64,000 nt of DNA. Source: Megachile rotundata (taxonomy: Eukaryota > Arthropoda > Insecta > Hymenoptera > Megachilidae). A program made the position numbers and the translations under genes. Every line of letters starts with the position of its first letter. The stretch's first letter is position 1. This document shows, in pieces, positions 1 to 13,487 of this stretch. The notes beneath the pieces are model-generated. The model searched no databases and was not told the origin of the DNA. It saw nothing but the letters and a program-made list of their open reading frames with translations. The stretch is from NCBI RefSeq assembly GCF_050947335.1, contig NW_027473522.1, positions 186,001 through 250,000 of the forward strand, in the 5' to 3' direction.

Positions 1-1054
1 TTACTATATTTATTACACTCACTATTATCAATCTAACTGATATTATCGACCATATTATGCAGATATGATCGATAGAACGACAATTATTATACTCATTACT
101 CTTGTTATTATCAATCTAACTCATGCTATTAGCCATATTATGGTTATATGATCGATATAACGACAATTACTATACTTATTACTCTTATTATTATCAATCT
201 AACTCATATTATTAACCATATTATGCAGATATGATCGATAGAACGACAATTGCTATACTCATTACTCTTATTATTATCAATCTAACTCATGCTATTAGCC
301 ATATAATGGTTATATGATCGATAGAACGACAATTACTATACTTATTACTCTTATTATTATCAATCTATCTCATATTATTAACCATATTATGCAGATATGA
401 TCGATAGAACGACAATTACTATACATATTACTCTTATTATTATCAATCTAACTCATATTATTAGCCATATTATGCTTATAAGATCGATAGAACGACAATT
501 ACTATACTTATTACACTCACTATTATCATTCTAACTCATATTATTAACCATATTATGCAGATATGATCGATAGAACGACAATTACTATACTTATTACTCT
601 TATTATTATCAATCTAACTCATATTATTAGCCATATTGTGCTTATATGATCGATAGAACGACAATTACTATATTTATTACTCTTACTATTATAAATCTAA
701 CTCATATTATTAGCCATATTATGCTTATATGATCGATAGTACGACAATTACTATACTTACTACTCCTATTATTATAGATCTAACTCATATTATTAGCCAT
801 ATTATGCTTATATGATCGATAGAACGACAATTACTATACTTATTACTCTTATTGTTATCAATCTAACTCATATTATTAGCCATATTATGCTTAAATGATC
901 GATAGAACGACAATTACTATACTTATTACTCTTTTTATTATCAACCTAACTCATATTATTAGCCATATTATGCTTATAAGATCGTTAGAACGACAATTAC
1001 TATACTTATTACACTCACTATTATCATTCTAACTCATATTATTAACCATATTAT
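1..1054 (+). repeat. B-type higher-order segment at the left edge
   Basis: Positions 1-628 recur nearly unchanged at 7,056-7,683, 42,331-42,958 and 62,168-62,795. These are offsets of 85, 510 and 749 monomers. Positions 629-1,054 follow a run of variants (tataaatc, cttactactcc, tagatctaac, gcttaaatg, ctttttatt, gatcgttag) that reappears in the same order from about 25,370 and 35,343. The ctttttatt variant at 931 matches the one at 25,665, 298 monomers away. This segment is therefore the end of a B-family repeat whose start lies outside the window. Confidence 0.85.
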
Positions 1055-1562
1055 GCTAATACGATCGATAGAACGACAATTACTATACTTATTACACTCA
1101 CTATTATCAATCTAACTCATATTATTAACCATATTATGCAGATATGATCGATAGCACGACATTTACTATACTTATTACTCGTATTATTATCAACCTAACT
1201 CATATTATTAGCCATATTATGCTTATATGACCGATAGAAAGACAATCACTATACTTATTACTCTTATTATTATCTACCTAACTCATATTCTTAGCCATAT
1301 TGTGCTTACATGAGCGATAGAACGACAATTACTATATTTATTACACTCACTATTATCAATCTAACTCATATTATTAACCATATTATGCAGATATGATCGA
1401 TAGCACGACATTTACTATATTTATTACGCTTATTATTATCAACCTAACTCATATTATTAGCCATATTATGCTTATATGATCGATAGAACGACAATTACTA
1501 TACTTATTACTCTTATTGTTACCAATCTAACTCATATTATTAGCCATATTATGCAGATATGA
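1055..1562 (+). repeat. A-type monomers, partial 9-monomer repeat
   Basis: The A-family marker gctaatacg first appears at 1,055 and returns at 1,802 (9 x 83 bp later). The following monomers (cacgacattt, actcgtatt, gaccgatagaaagac, tattcttagcc) match those after 1,802 for about 230 bp. At about 1,300 the first copy continues with a gtgcttacatgagcg variant and the two orders part. This marks the switch from B-type to A-type sequence. Confidence 0.78.
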
Positions 1563-2890
1563 TCGATAGCACGACATTTACTATACTTATTACTCTTATT
1601 ATTATCAATCTAACTCATATTATTAGCCATATTATGCTTATATGATCGATAGAACGACAATTACTATACTCACTACTCTTATTATTATCAATCTAACTCA
1701 TATTATTAGCCATATTATGCTTATATGATCGATAGAACGACAATTACCATACTTATTACTCTTATTGTTATCAATCTAACTCATATTATTAACCATATTA
1801 TGCTAATACGATCGATAGAACGACAATTACTATACTTATTACACTCACTATTATCAATCTAACTCATATTATTAACCATATTATGCAGATATGATCGATA
1901 GCACGACATTTACTATACTTATTACTCGTATTATTATCAACCTAACTCATATTATTAGCCATATTATGCTTATATGACCGATAGAAAGACAATCACTATA
2001 CTTATTACTCTTATTATTATCTACCTAACTCATATTCTTAGCCATATTATGCTTATATTATCGATAGAACGACAATTACTATACTTATTACGCTTATTAT
2101 TATCAATCTAACTCATATTATTAGCCATATTATGCTTATATGATCGATAGAACGAGAATTACTATACTCACAACTCTTAATATTATCAATCTAACTCATA
2201 TTATTAGCCATATTATGCGTATATTATCGATAGAACGACAATTACTATACTCACTACTCTTATTATTATCAATCTAACTCATATTATTGACCATATTATG
2301 CAGATATGATCGATAGAACGACAATTGCTATACTTATTACTCTTATTATTATCAATCTAACTCATATTATTAGCCATATTGTGCTTACATGAGCGATAGA
2401 ACGACAATTAGTATATTTATTACACTCACTATTATCAATCTAACTCATATTATTAACCATATTATGCAGATATGATCGATAGCACGACATTTACTATATT
2501 TATTACGCTTATTATTATCAACCTAACTCATATTATTAGCCATATTATGCTTATATGATCGATAGAACGACAATTACTATACTTATTACTCTTATTGTTA
2601 CCAATCTAACTCATATTATTAGCCATATTATGCAGATATGATCGATAGCACGACATTTACTATACTTATTACTCTTATTATTATCAATCTAACTCATATT
2701 ATTAGCCATATTATGCTTATATGATCGATAGAACGACAATTACTATACTCACTACTCTTATTATTATAAATCTAACTCATATTATTAGCCATATTATGCT
2801 TATATGATCGATAGAACGATAATTACTGTACTCATTACTCTTATTGTTATCAATCTAACTCATATTATTAACCACATTAGGCAATTATGA
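1563..2890 (+). repeat. 16-monomer higher-order repeat (1,328 bp), copy 1
   Basis: This unit of 16 monomers is followed directly by a second copy. Shared private variants confirm the register: gctaatacg at 1,802 and 3,130, cacaactcttaatatt near 2,168 and 3,496, gcgtatattatcg near 2,216 and 3,544, gacaattagtat near 2,407 and 3,735, and cacattaggc near 2,873 and 4,201. Copy 1 differs by a few single bases, such as cgataatt near 2,818. Breakpoints are accurate to about one monomer because flanking monomers are so alike. Confidence 0.88.
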
Positions 2891-4218
2891 TCGATAGCAC
2901 GACATTTACTATACTTATTACTCTTATTATTATCAATCTAACTCATATTATTAGCCATATTATGCTTATATGATCGATAGAACGACAATTACTATACTCA
3001 CTACTCTTATTATTATCAATCTAACTCATATTATTAGCCATATTATGCTTATATGATCGATAGAACGACAATTACCATACTTATTACTCTTATTGTTATC
3101 AATCTAACTCATATTATTAACCATATTATGCTAATACGATCGCTAGAACGACAATTACTATACTTATTACACTCACTATTATCAATCTAACTCATATTAT
3201 TAACCATATTATGCAGATATGATCGATAGCACGACATTTACTATACTTATTACTCGTATTATTATCAACCTAACTCATATTATTAGCCATATTATGCTTA
3301 TATGACCGATAGAAAGACAATCACTATACTTATTACTCTTATTATTATCTACCTAACTCATATTCTTAGCCATATTATGCTTATATTATCGATAGAACGA
3401 CAATTACTATACTTATTACGCTTATTATTATCAATCTAACTCATATTATTAGCCATATTATGCTTATATGATCGATAGAACGAGAATTACTATACTCACA
3501 ACTCTTAATATTATCAATCTAACTCATATTATTAGCCATATTATGCGTATATTATCGATAGAACGACAATTACTATACTCACTACTCTTATTATTATCAA
3601 TCTAACTCATATTATTGACCATATTATGCAGATATGATCGATAGAACGACAATTGCTATACTTATTACTCTTATTATTATCAATCTAACTCATATTATTA
3701 GCCATATTGTGCTTACATGAGCGATAGAACGACAATTAGTATATTTATTACACTCACTATTATCAATCTAACTCATATTATTAACCATATTATGCAGATA
3801 TGATCGATAGCACGACATTTACTATATTTATTACGCTTATTATTATCAACCTAACTCATATTATTAGCCATATTATGCTTATATGATCGATAGAACGACA
3901 ATTACTATACTTATTACTCTTATTGTTACCAATCTAACTCATATTATTAGCCATATTATGCAGATATGATCGATAGCACGACATTTACTATACTTATTAC
4001 TCTTATTATTATCAATCTAACTCATATTATTAGCCATATTATGCTTATATGATCGATAGAACGACAATTACTATACTCACTACTCTTATTATTATAAATC
4101 TAACTCATATTATTAGCCATATTATGCTTATATGATCGATAGAACGACAATTACTGTACTCATTACTCTTATTGTTATCAATCTAACTCATATTATTAAC
4201 CACATTAGGCAATTATGA
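2891..4218 (+). repeat. 16-monomer higher-order repeat (1,328 bp), copy 2
   Basis: This second copy follows the first without a gap and at exactly 16 x 83 bp. It has its own substitution gatcgctag near 3,138 where copy 1 has gatcgatag. It ends in the cacattaggcaattatg monomer. After that the next monomer starts with tagaacgac instead of tagcacgac, so the 16-monomer register is lost. Confidence 0.88.
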
Positions 4219-6562
4219 TCGATAGAACGACAATTACTATACTTATTACTCTTATTATTATCTACCTAACTCATATTATTAGCCATATTATGCTTATATT
4301 ATCGATAGAACGACAATTACTATACTTATTACTCTTATTATTATAAATCTAACTCATATTATTAGCCATATTATGCTTATATGATCGATAGAACGACAAT
4401 TACTGTACTCATTACTCTTATTGTTATCAATCTAACTCATATTATTAGCCATATTATGCTTAAATGATCGATAGAACGACAATTGCTATACTTATTACTC
4501 TTATTATTATCTACCTAACTCAAATTATTAGCCATATTATGCTTATATTATCGATAGAACGACAATTACTATACTTATTACGCTTATTATTATCAATCTA
4601 ACTCATATTATTAGCCATATTATGCAGATATGATCGATAGCACGACATTTACTATACTTATTACTCTTATTATTATCAATCTAACTCATATTATTAGCCA
4701 TATTATGCTTATATGATCGATAGAACGAGAATTACTATACTCACTACTCTTAGTATTATCAATCTAACTCATATTATTAGCCATATTATGCGTATATTAT
4801 CGATTGAACGACAATTACTATACTTATTACTCTTATTATTATCAATCTAACTCATATTATTGACCATATCATGCAGATATGATCGATAGAACGACGATTA
4901 CTGTACTTATTACTCTTATTATTATCAATCTAACTCATATTATTAGCCATATTATGCTTATATTATCGATAGAACGACAATTACTATACTTATTACTCTT
5001 ATTATTATAAATCTAACTCATATTATTAGCCATATTATGCTTATATGATCGATAGAACGACAATTACTGTACTCATTACTCTTATTATTATCAATCTAAC
5101 TCATATTATTAGCCATATTATGCTTAAATGATCGATAGAATGACAATTGCTATGCTTATTACTCTTATTATTATCTACCTAACTCAAATTATTAGCCATA
5201 TTATGCTTATATTATCGATAGAACGACAATTACTATACTTATTACGCTTATTATTATCAATCTAACTCATATTATTAGCCATATTATGCTTATATGATCG
5301 ATAGAACGAGAATTACTATACTCACTACTCTTAGTATTATCAATCTAGCTCATATTATTAGCCATATTATGCGTATATTATCGATAGAACGACAATTACT
5401 ATACTGATTACTCTTATTATTATCAATCTAACTCATATTATTGACCATATTATGCAGATATGATCGATAGAACGACAATTACTATACTTATTACTCTTAT
5501 TATTATCAATCTAACTCATATTATTAGCCATATTATGCTTATATGATCGATAGAACGACAATCACTATACTTATTACTCTTATTATTATCAATCTAACTC
5601 ATATTATTATCCATATTATGCAATTATGATCGATAGAACGACAATTACTATACTTATTACACTCACTATTATCAATCTAACTCATATTATTAACCATATT
5701 ATGCAGATATGATCGATAGCACGACATTTACTATACTTATTACTCGTATTATTATCAACCTAACTCATATTATTAGCCATATTATGCTTATATGATCGAT
5801 AGAAAGACAATCACTATACTTATTACTCTTATTATTATCTACCTAACTCATATTATTAGCCATATTATGCTTATATTGTCGATAGAACGACAATTACTAT
5901 ACTTATTACTCTTATTATTATCAATCTAACTCATATTATTAGCCATATTATGCTTATATGATCGATAGAACGACAATTACTGTACTCATTACTCTTATTA
6001 TTATCAATCTAACTCATATTATTAGCCATATTATGCTTAAATGATCGATAGAACGACAATTGCTATACTTATTACTCTTATTATTATCTACCTAACTCAA
6101 ATTATTAGCCATATTATGCTTATATTATCGATAGAACGACAATTACTATACTTATTACGCTTATTATTATAAATCTAACACATATTATTAGCCATATTAT
6201 GCAGATATGATCGATAGCACGACATTTACTATACTTATTACTCTTATTATTATCAATCTAACTCATATTATTAGCCATATTATGCTTATATGATCGATAG
6301 AACGAGAATTACTATACTCACTACTCTTAGTATTATCAATCTAACTCATATTATTAGCCATATTATGCGTATATTATCGATTGAACGACAATTACTATAC
6401 TTATTACTCTTATTATTATCAATCTAACTCATATTATTGACCATATCATGCAGATATGATCGATAGAACGACGATTACTGTACTTATTACTCTTATTATT
6501 ATCAATCTAACTCATATTATTAGCCATATTATGCTTATATTATCGATAGAACGACAATTACT
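4219..6562 (+). repeat. A-type segment with 8-, 11- and 19-monomer steps
   Basis: The rare variant aactcaaatt occurs at 4,517, 5,181 and 6,094, which are steps of 8 and 11 monomers (19 in total). The tract 4,238-4,985 matches 5,815-6,562 at an offset of 1,577 bp (19 x 83), including the private change cgattgaacg at 4,801 and 6,378. A shorter match at 664 bp (8 x 83) runs from about 4,290 to 4,620. The units are interleaved rather than cleanly tandem, which suggests several exchanges in different registers. Confidence 0.8.
5462..5544 (+). repeat. Reference monomer matching the consensus exactly
   Basis: This copy carries the majority base at every position and can serve as the type monomer. 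It starts gatcgatagaacgacaatta and ends ccatattatgcttatat. It contains one ATCGAT palindrome (unit positions 2-7), one GATC (1-4) and two CpG dinucleotides (4-5 and 12-13). No homopolymer run exceeds two bases. Stops occur on the plus strand at unit positions 7-9, 51-53 and 64-66 and across the monomer boundary. Because 83 is not a multiple of three, no frame stays open for more than about 2.3 units. The heptamer catatta occurs twice, 12 bp apart (56-62 and 68-74), which may be a trace of a shorter ancestral repeat. Confidence 0.93.
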
Positions 6563-7055
6563 ATACTCATTGCTCTTATTATTATCAATCTAACTCATTT
6601 TATTAACCACATTAGGCAATTATGATCGATAGAACGACAATTACTATACTTATTACACTTATTATTATCAATCTAACTCATATTATTAGCCATATTATGC
6701 TTATATGATCGATAGAACGATAATTACTATACTTATTACTCTTATTATTATCAATCTAACTCATATTATTAGCCATATTGTGCTTACATGAGCGATAGAA
6801 CGACAATTACTATATTTATTACACTCACTATTATCAATCTAACTCATATTATCGACCATATTATGCAGATAGGATCGATAGAACGACAATTACTATACTT
6901 ATTACTCTTATTGTTATCAATCTAACTCATATTATTAGCCATATTATGCAGATATGATCGATAGAACGACAATTACTATACCCATTACTCTTATTATTAT
7001 CAATCTAACTCATATTATTAGCCATATTGTGCTTATATGAGCGATAGAACGACAA
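6563..7055 (+). repeat. Linker run of monomers shared with 11.5 kb
   Basis: The monomers with cattgctctt, cacattaggc, ttacacttatt and cgataatt (6,571 to about 6,840) return in the same order from 11,551, which is 60 monomers downstream. They also form part of the 27-monomer unit starting at 11,247. The remainder leads into the 7,056 copy of the left-edge segment through an atcgaccat variant. Nothing but satellite is present. Confidence 0.75.
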
Positions 7056-7683
7056 TTACTATATTTATTACACTCACTATTATCAATCTAACTCATATTA
7101 TCGACCATATTATGCAGATATGATCGATAGAACGACAATTATTATACTCATTACTCTTGTTATTATCAATCTAACTCATGCTATTAGCCATATTATGGTT
7201 ATATGATCGATATAACGACAATTACTATACTTATTACTCTTATTATTATCAATCTAACTCATATTATTAACCATATTATGCAGATATGATCGATAGAAAG
7301 ACAATTGCTATACTCATTACTCTTATTATTATCAATCTAACTCATGCTATTAGCCATATTATGGTTATATGATCGATAGAACGACAATTACTATACTTAT
7401 TACTCTTATTATTATCAATCTATCTCATATTATTAACCATATTATGCAGATATGATCGATAGAACGACAATTACTATACATATTACTCTTATTATTATCA
7501 ATCTAACTCATATTATTAGCCATATTATGCTTATAAGATCGATAGAACGACAATTACTATACTTATTACACTCACTATTATCATTCTAACTCATATTATT
7601 AACCATATTATGCAGATATGATCGATAGAACGACAATTACTATACTTATTACTCTTATTATTATCAATCTAACTCATATTATT
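7056..7683 (+). repeat. Second copy of the left-edge segment
   Basis: This matches 1-628 at an offset of 7,055 bp (85 x 83) with few substitutions: aactcat here against aactgat at the left edge, ccatattatgg here against ccatataatgg, and gaaagac here against gaacgac. It ends sharply at 7,684, where gaccat replaces agccat. It shows that B-type sequence can sit as a short island within A-type sequence. Confidence 0.85.
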
Positions 7684-9776
7684 GACCATATTATGCAGAT
7701 ATGATCGATAGAACGACAATTGCTATACTTATTACTCTTATTATTATCAATCTAACTCATATTATTAGCCATATTATGCTTATATGATCGATAGAACGAC
7801 AATTACTATACTCACTACTCTTATTATTATCAATCTAACTCATATTATTAGCCATATTATGCTTATATGATCGATAGAACGACAATTACCATACTTATTA
7901 CTCTTATTGTTATCAATCTAACTCATATTATTAACCATATTATGCTAATACGATCGATAGCACGACAATTACTATACTTATTACACTCACTATTATCATT
8001 CTAACTCATATTATTAACCATATTATGCAGATATGATCGATAGAACGACAATTACTATACTTATTACTCTTATTATTATCAATCTAACTCATATTATTGA
8101 CCATATTATGCAGATATGATCGATAGAACGACAATTGCTATACTTATTACTCTTATTATTATCAATCTAACTCATATTATTAGCCATATTATGCTTATAT
8201 GATCGATAGAACGAGAATTACTATACTCACAACTCTTAGTATTATCAATCTAACTCATATTATTAGCCATATTATGCGTATATTATCGATAGAACGACAA
8301 TTACTATACTCACTACTCTTATTATTATCAATCTAACTCATATTATTGACCATATTATGCAGATATGATCGATAGAACGACAATTGCTATACTTATTACT
8401 CTTATTATTATCAATCTAACTCATATTATTAGCCATATTGTGCTTACATGAGCGATAGAACGACAATTAGTATATTTATTACACTCACTATTATCAATCT
8501 AACTCATATTATTAACCATATTATGCAGATATGATCGATAGCACGACATTTACTATATTTATTACGCTTATTATTATCAACCTAACTCATATTATTAGCC
8601 ATATTATGCTTATATGATCGATAGAACGACAATTACTATACTTATTACTCTTATTGTTACCAATCTAACTCATATTATTAGCCATATTATGCAGATATGA
8701 TCGATAGCACGACATTTACTATACTTATTACTCTTATTATTATCAATCTAACTCATATTATTAGCCATATTATGCTTATATGATCGATAGAACGACAATT
8801 ACTATACTCACTACTCTTATTATTATCAATCTAACTCATATTATTAGCCATATTATGCTTATATGATCGATGGAACGACAATTACTTTACTTATTACTCT
8901 TATTATTATCAATCTAACTCATATTATTGACCATATCATGCAGATATGATCGATAGAACGACGATTACTGTACTTATTACTCTTATTATTATCAATCTAA
9001 CTCATATTATTAGCCATATTGTGCTTACATGAGCGATAGAGCGACAATTACTATATTTATTACACTCACTATTATCAATCTAACTCATATTATTAACCAT
9101 ATTATGCAGATATGATCGATAGCGCGACATTTACTATATTTATTACGCTTATTATTATCAATCTAACTCATATTATTGACCATATTATGCAGATATGATC
9201 GATAGAACGACAATTGCTATACTTATTACTCTTATTATTATCAATCCAACTCATATTATTAGCCATATTATGCTTATATGATCGATAGAACGAGAATTAC
9301 TATACTCACAACTCTTAGTATTATCAATCTAACTCAAATTATTAGCCATATTATGCGTATATTATCGATAGAACGACAATTACTATACTCACTACTCTTA
9401 TTATTATCAATCTAACTCATATTATTGACCATATTATGCAGATATGATCGATAGAACGACAATTGCTATACTTATTACTCTTATTATTATCAATCCAACT
9501 CATATTATTAGCCATATTATGTTTATATGATCGATAGAACGACAATTACTATACTCACTACTCTTATTATTATCAATCTAACTCATATTATTAGCCATAT
9601 TATGCTTATATGATCGATAGAACGACAATTACCATACTTATTACTCTTATTGTTATCAATCTAACTCATATTATTAACCATATTATGCTAATACGATCGA
9701 TAGAACGACAATTACTATACTTATTACACTCACTATTATCAATCTAACTCATATTATTAACCATATTATGCAGATA
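7684..9776 (+). repeat. A-type segment with 9-, 13-, 21- and 22-monomer offsets
   Basis: The marker gctaatacg at 7,944 recurs at 9,687 (21 monomers). The variant aactcttagt at 8,231 recurs at 9,310 (13 monomers) and 10,057 (22 monomers). The inconsistent spacing means that blocks of several lengths were copied or lost in this stretch. Only A-family satellite monomers are present. Confidence 0.75.
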
Positions 9777-11168
9777 TGATCGATAGCACGACATTTACTA
9801 TACTTAGTACTCGTATTATTATCAACCTAACTCATATTATTAGCCATATTATGCTTATATGACCGATAGAAAGACAATCACTATACTTATTACTCTTATT
9901 ATTATCTACCTAACTCATATTCTTAGCCATATTATGCTTATATTATCGATAGAACGACAATTACTATACTTATTACGCTTATTATTATCAATCTAACTCA
10001 TATTATTAGCCATATTATGCTTATATGATCGATAGAACGAGAATTACTATACTCACAACTCTTAGTATTATCAATCTAACTCATATTATTAGCCATATTA
10101 TGCGTATATTATCGATAGAACGACAATTACTATACTTATTACTCTTATTATTATCAATCTAACTCATATTATTGACCATATTATGCAGATATGATCGATA
10201 GAACGACAATTGCTATACTTATTACTCTTATTATTATCAATCTAACTCATATTATTAGCCATATTGTGCTTACATGAGCGATAGAACGACAATTAGTATA
10301 TTTATTACACTCACTATTATCAATCTAACTCATATTATTAACCATATTATGCAGATATGATCGATAGCACGACATTTACTATATTTATTACGCTTATTAT
10401 TATCAACCTAACTCATATTATTAGCCATATTATGGTTATATGATCGATAGAACGACAATTACTATACTTATTACTCTTATTGTTACCAATCTAACTCATA
10501 TTATTAGCCATATTATGCAGATATGATCGATAGCACGACATTTACTATACTTATTACTCTTATTATTATCAATCTAACTCATATTATTAGCCATATTATG
10601 CTTATATGATCGATAGAACGACAATTACTATACTCACTACTCTTATTATTATCAATCTAACTCATATTATTAGCCATATTATGCTTATATGATCGATAGA
10701 ACGACAATTACTATACTTATTACTCTTATTATTATCAATCTAACTCATATTATTGACCATATCATGCAGATATGATCGATAGAACGACGATTACTGTACT
10801 TATTACTCTTATTATTATCAATCTAACTCATATTATTAGCCATATTGTGCTTACATGAGCGATAGAGCGACAATTACTATATTTATTACACTCACTATTA
10901 TCAATCTAACTCATATTATTAACCATATTATGCAGATATGATCGATAGCGCGACATTTACTATATTTATTACGCTTATTATTATCAACCTAACTCATATT
11001 ATTAGCCATATTATGCTTATATGATCGAGAGAACGACAATTACTATACTTATTACTCTTATTGTTACCAATCTAACTCATATTATTAGCCATATTATGCA
11101 GATATGATCGATAGCACGACATTTACTATACTTATTACTCTTATTATTATCAATCTAACTCATATTAT
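9777..11168 (+). repeat. A-type block copied at 18,741, 29,780 and 46,961
   Basis: The variant tacttagtac at 9,801 recurs at 18,765, 29,804 and 46,985 (offsets 108, 241 and 448 monomers). Order is conserved through aactcttagt (10,057, 19,021), tagcgcgac and the gagagaacg variant (11,027, 19,991, 31,030, 48,211). Around 11,169 this copy lacks two monomers that the 18.7 kb copy has, so its offset changes from 8,964 to 9,130 bp. This copy keeps gatcgatagcgcg where the three later copies share the change gatctatagcgcg, so it looks like the outgroup. Confidence 0.85.
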
Positions 11169-11246
11169 TAACCATATTATGCTAATACGATCGATAGAAC
11201 GACAATTACTATACTTATTACACTCACTATTATCAATCTAACTCAT

Positions 11247-13487
11247 ATTATTAACCATATTATGCAGATATGATCGATAGCACGACATTTACTATACTTA
11301 TTACTCGTATTAGTATCAACCTAACTCATATTATTAGCCATATTATGCTTATATGATCGATAGAAAGACAATCACTATACTTATTACTCTTATTATTATC
11401 TACCTAACTCATATTATTAGCCATATTATGCTTATATTATCGATAGAACGACAATTACTATACTTATTACTCTTATTATTATAAATCTAACTCATATTAT
11501 TAGCCATATTATGCTTATATGATCGATAGAACGACAATTACTATACTCATTGCTCTTATTATTATCAATCTAACTCATATTATTAACCACATTAGGCAAT
11601 TATGATCGATAGAACGACAATTACTATACTTATTACACTTATTATTATCAATCTAACTCATATTATTAGCCATATTATGCTTATATGATCGATAGAACGA
11701 TAATTACTATACTTATTACTCTTATTATTATCAATCTAACTCATATTATTAGCCATATTGTGCTTACATGAGCGATAGAACGACAATTACTATATTTATT
11801 ACACTCACTATTATCAATCTAACTCATATTATTATCCATATTATGCAATTATTATCGATAGAACGACAATTACTATACTTATTACACACACTATTATCAA
11901 TCTAACTCATATTATTAACCATATTATGCAGATATGATCGATAGCACGACATTTACTATACTTATTACTCGTATTATTATCAACCTAACTCATATTATTA
12001 GCCATATTATGCTTATATGATCGATAGAAAGACAATCACTATACTTATTACTCTTATTATTATCTACCTAACTCATATTATTAGCCATATTATGCTTATA
12101 AGATCGTTAGAACGACAATTACTATACTTATTACACTCACTATTATCATTCTAACTCATATTATTAACCATATTATGCAATTATGATCGATAGAACGACA
12201 ATTACTATACTTATTACTCTTATTATTATCAATCTAACTTATGCTATTAGCCATATTATGTTTATATGAGCGATAGAACGACAATTACTATATTTATTAC
12301 ACTCACTATTATCAATCTAACTCATATTATTGACCATATTATGCAGATATGATCGATAGAACGACAATTACTATACTCATTACTCTTATTATTATCAATC
12401 TAACTCATGCTATTAGCCATATTATGGTTATATGATCGATATAACGACAATTACTATATTTATTACTCTTACTATTATAAATCTAACTCATATTATTTGC
12501 CATATTATGCTTATATGATCGATAGTACGACAATTACTATACTCATTACTCTTATTATTATCAATCTAACTCATATTATTAACCATATTATGCAGATATG
12601 ATGGATAGAACGACAATTTCTATACTTATTACACTCACTATTATCAATCTAACTCATATTATTAGCCATATTATGGTTATATGACCGATAGAACGTCAAT
12701 TACTATACTTACTACTCCTATTATTATAAATCTAACTCATATTATTAGCCATATTATGCTTATATGATCGATAGAACGACAATTACTATACTTATTACTC
12801 TTATTGTTATCAATCTAACTCATATTATTAGCCATATTATGCTTAAATGATCGATAGAACGACAATTACTATACTTATTACTCTTATTATTATCAACCTA
12901 ACTCATATTATTAGCCATATTATGCTTATAAGATCGATAGAACGACAATTACTATACTTATTACACTCACTATTATCATTCTAACTGATATTATTAACCA
13001 TATTATGCAATTATGATCGATAGAACGACAATTACTATACTTATTACTCTTATTATTATCAATCTAACTCATGCTATTAGCCATATTATGTTTATATGAT
13101 CGATAGCACGACATTTACTATACTTAGTACTCGTATTATTATCAACCTAACTCATATTATTAGCCATATTATGCTTATATGACCGATAGAAAGACAATCA
13201 CTATACTTATTACTCTTATTATTATCAATCTAACTCATATTATTAGCCATATTATGCTTATATGATCGATAGAACGACAATTACTATACTCACTACTCTT
13301 ATTATTATCAATCTAACTCATATTATTAGCCATATTATGCTTATATGATCGATAGAACGACAATTACTATACTTATTACTCTTATTATTATCAATCTAAC
13401 TCATATTATTAGCCATATTATGCTTATATGATCGATAGAACGACAATTACTATACTCACTACTCTTATTATTATCAATCTAACTCAT
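11247..13487 (+). repeat. 27-monomer hybrid higher-order repeat (2,241 bp), copy 1
   Basis: This unit joins A-type monomers (tagtatcaac at 11,311, cattgctctt, cacattaggc) to B-type monomers (gatggatag near 12,600, cgtcaatt, gcttaaatg). Copies 1 and 2 share private variants absent from copy 3: ttacacacacta near 11,882, gcaattattatcg near 11,849 and aacttatgct near 12,236. A chance 64-codon reading frame at 12,407-12,601 repeats once per unit and is not a gene. The register is exactly 27 x 83 bp. Confidence 0.9.

Noticed and set aside
67..149. CENP-B-box-like motif on the minus strand around tcgttctatcgatc
   Set aside because: The essential CGGG part of the box is missing and the spacing does not fit. 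Only a TCGTT resemblance remains.
2871..2887. Telomere-like TTAGG in the cacattaggc variant (also near 4,200, 6,609, 11,590 and elsewhere)
   Set aside because: TTAGG occurs only once within a monomer variant and never in tandem, so it is not a telomeric repeat.
5462..5544. CArG/MADS-type or SRF site in ccatattatg
   Set aside because: The AT stretch is seven bases and the consensus ends in gc rather than gg. Such matches are expected by chance in AT-rich DNA, so no regulatory role is claimed.
12407..12601. 64-codon plus-strand reading frame, repeated at 14,648, 16,889 and 18,051
   Set aside because: It spans 2.3 satellite monomers, its copies are spaced by whole monomers (27, 27 and 14), its product is low-complexity I/T/Y/N-rich, and it exists only because particular variants remove stops. 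There is no sign of codon-level selection or of a promoter.
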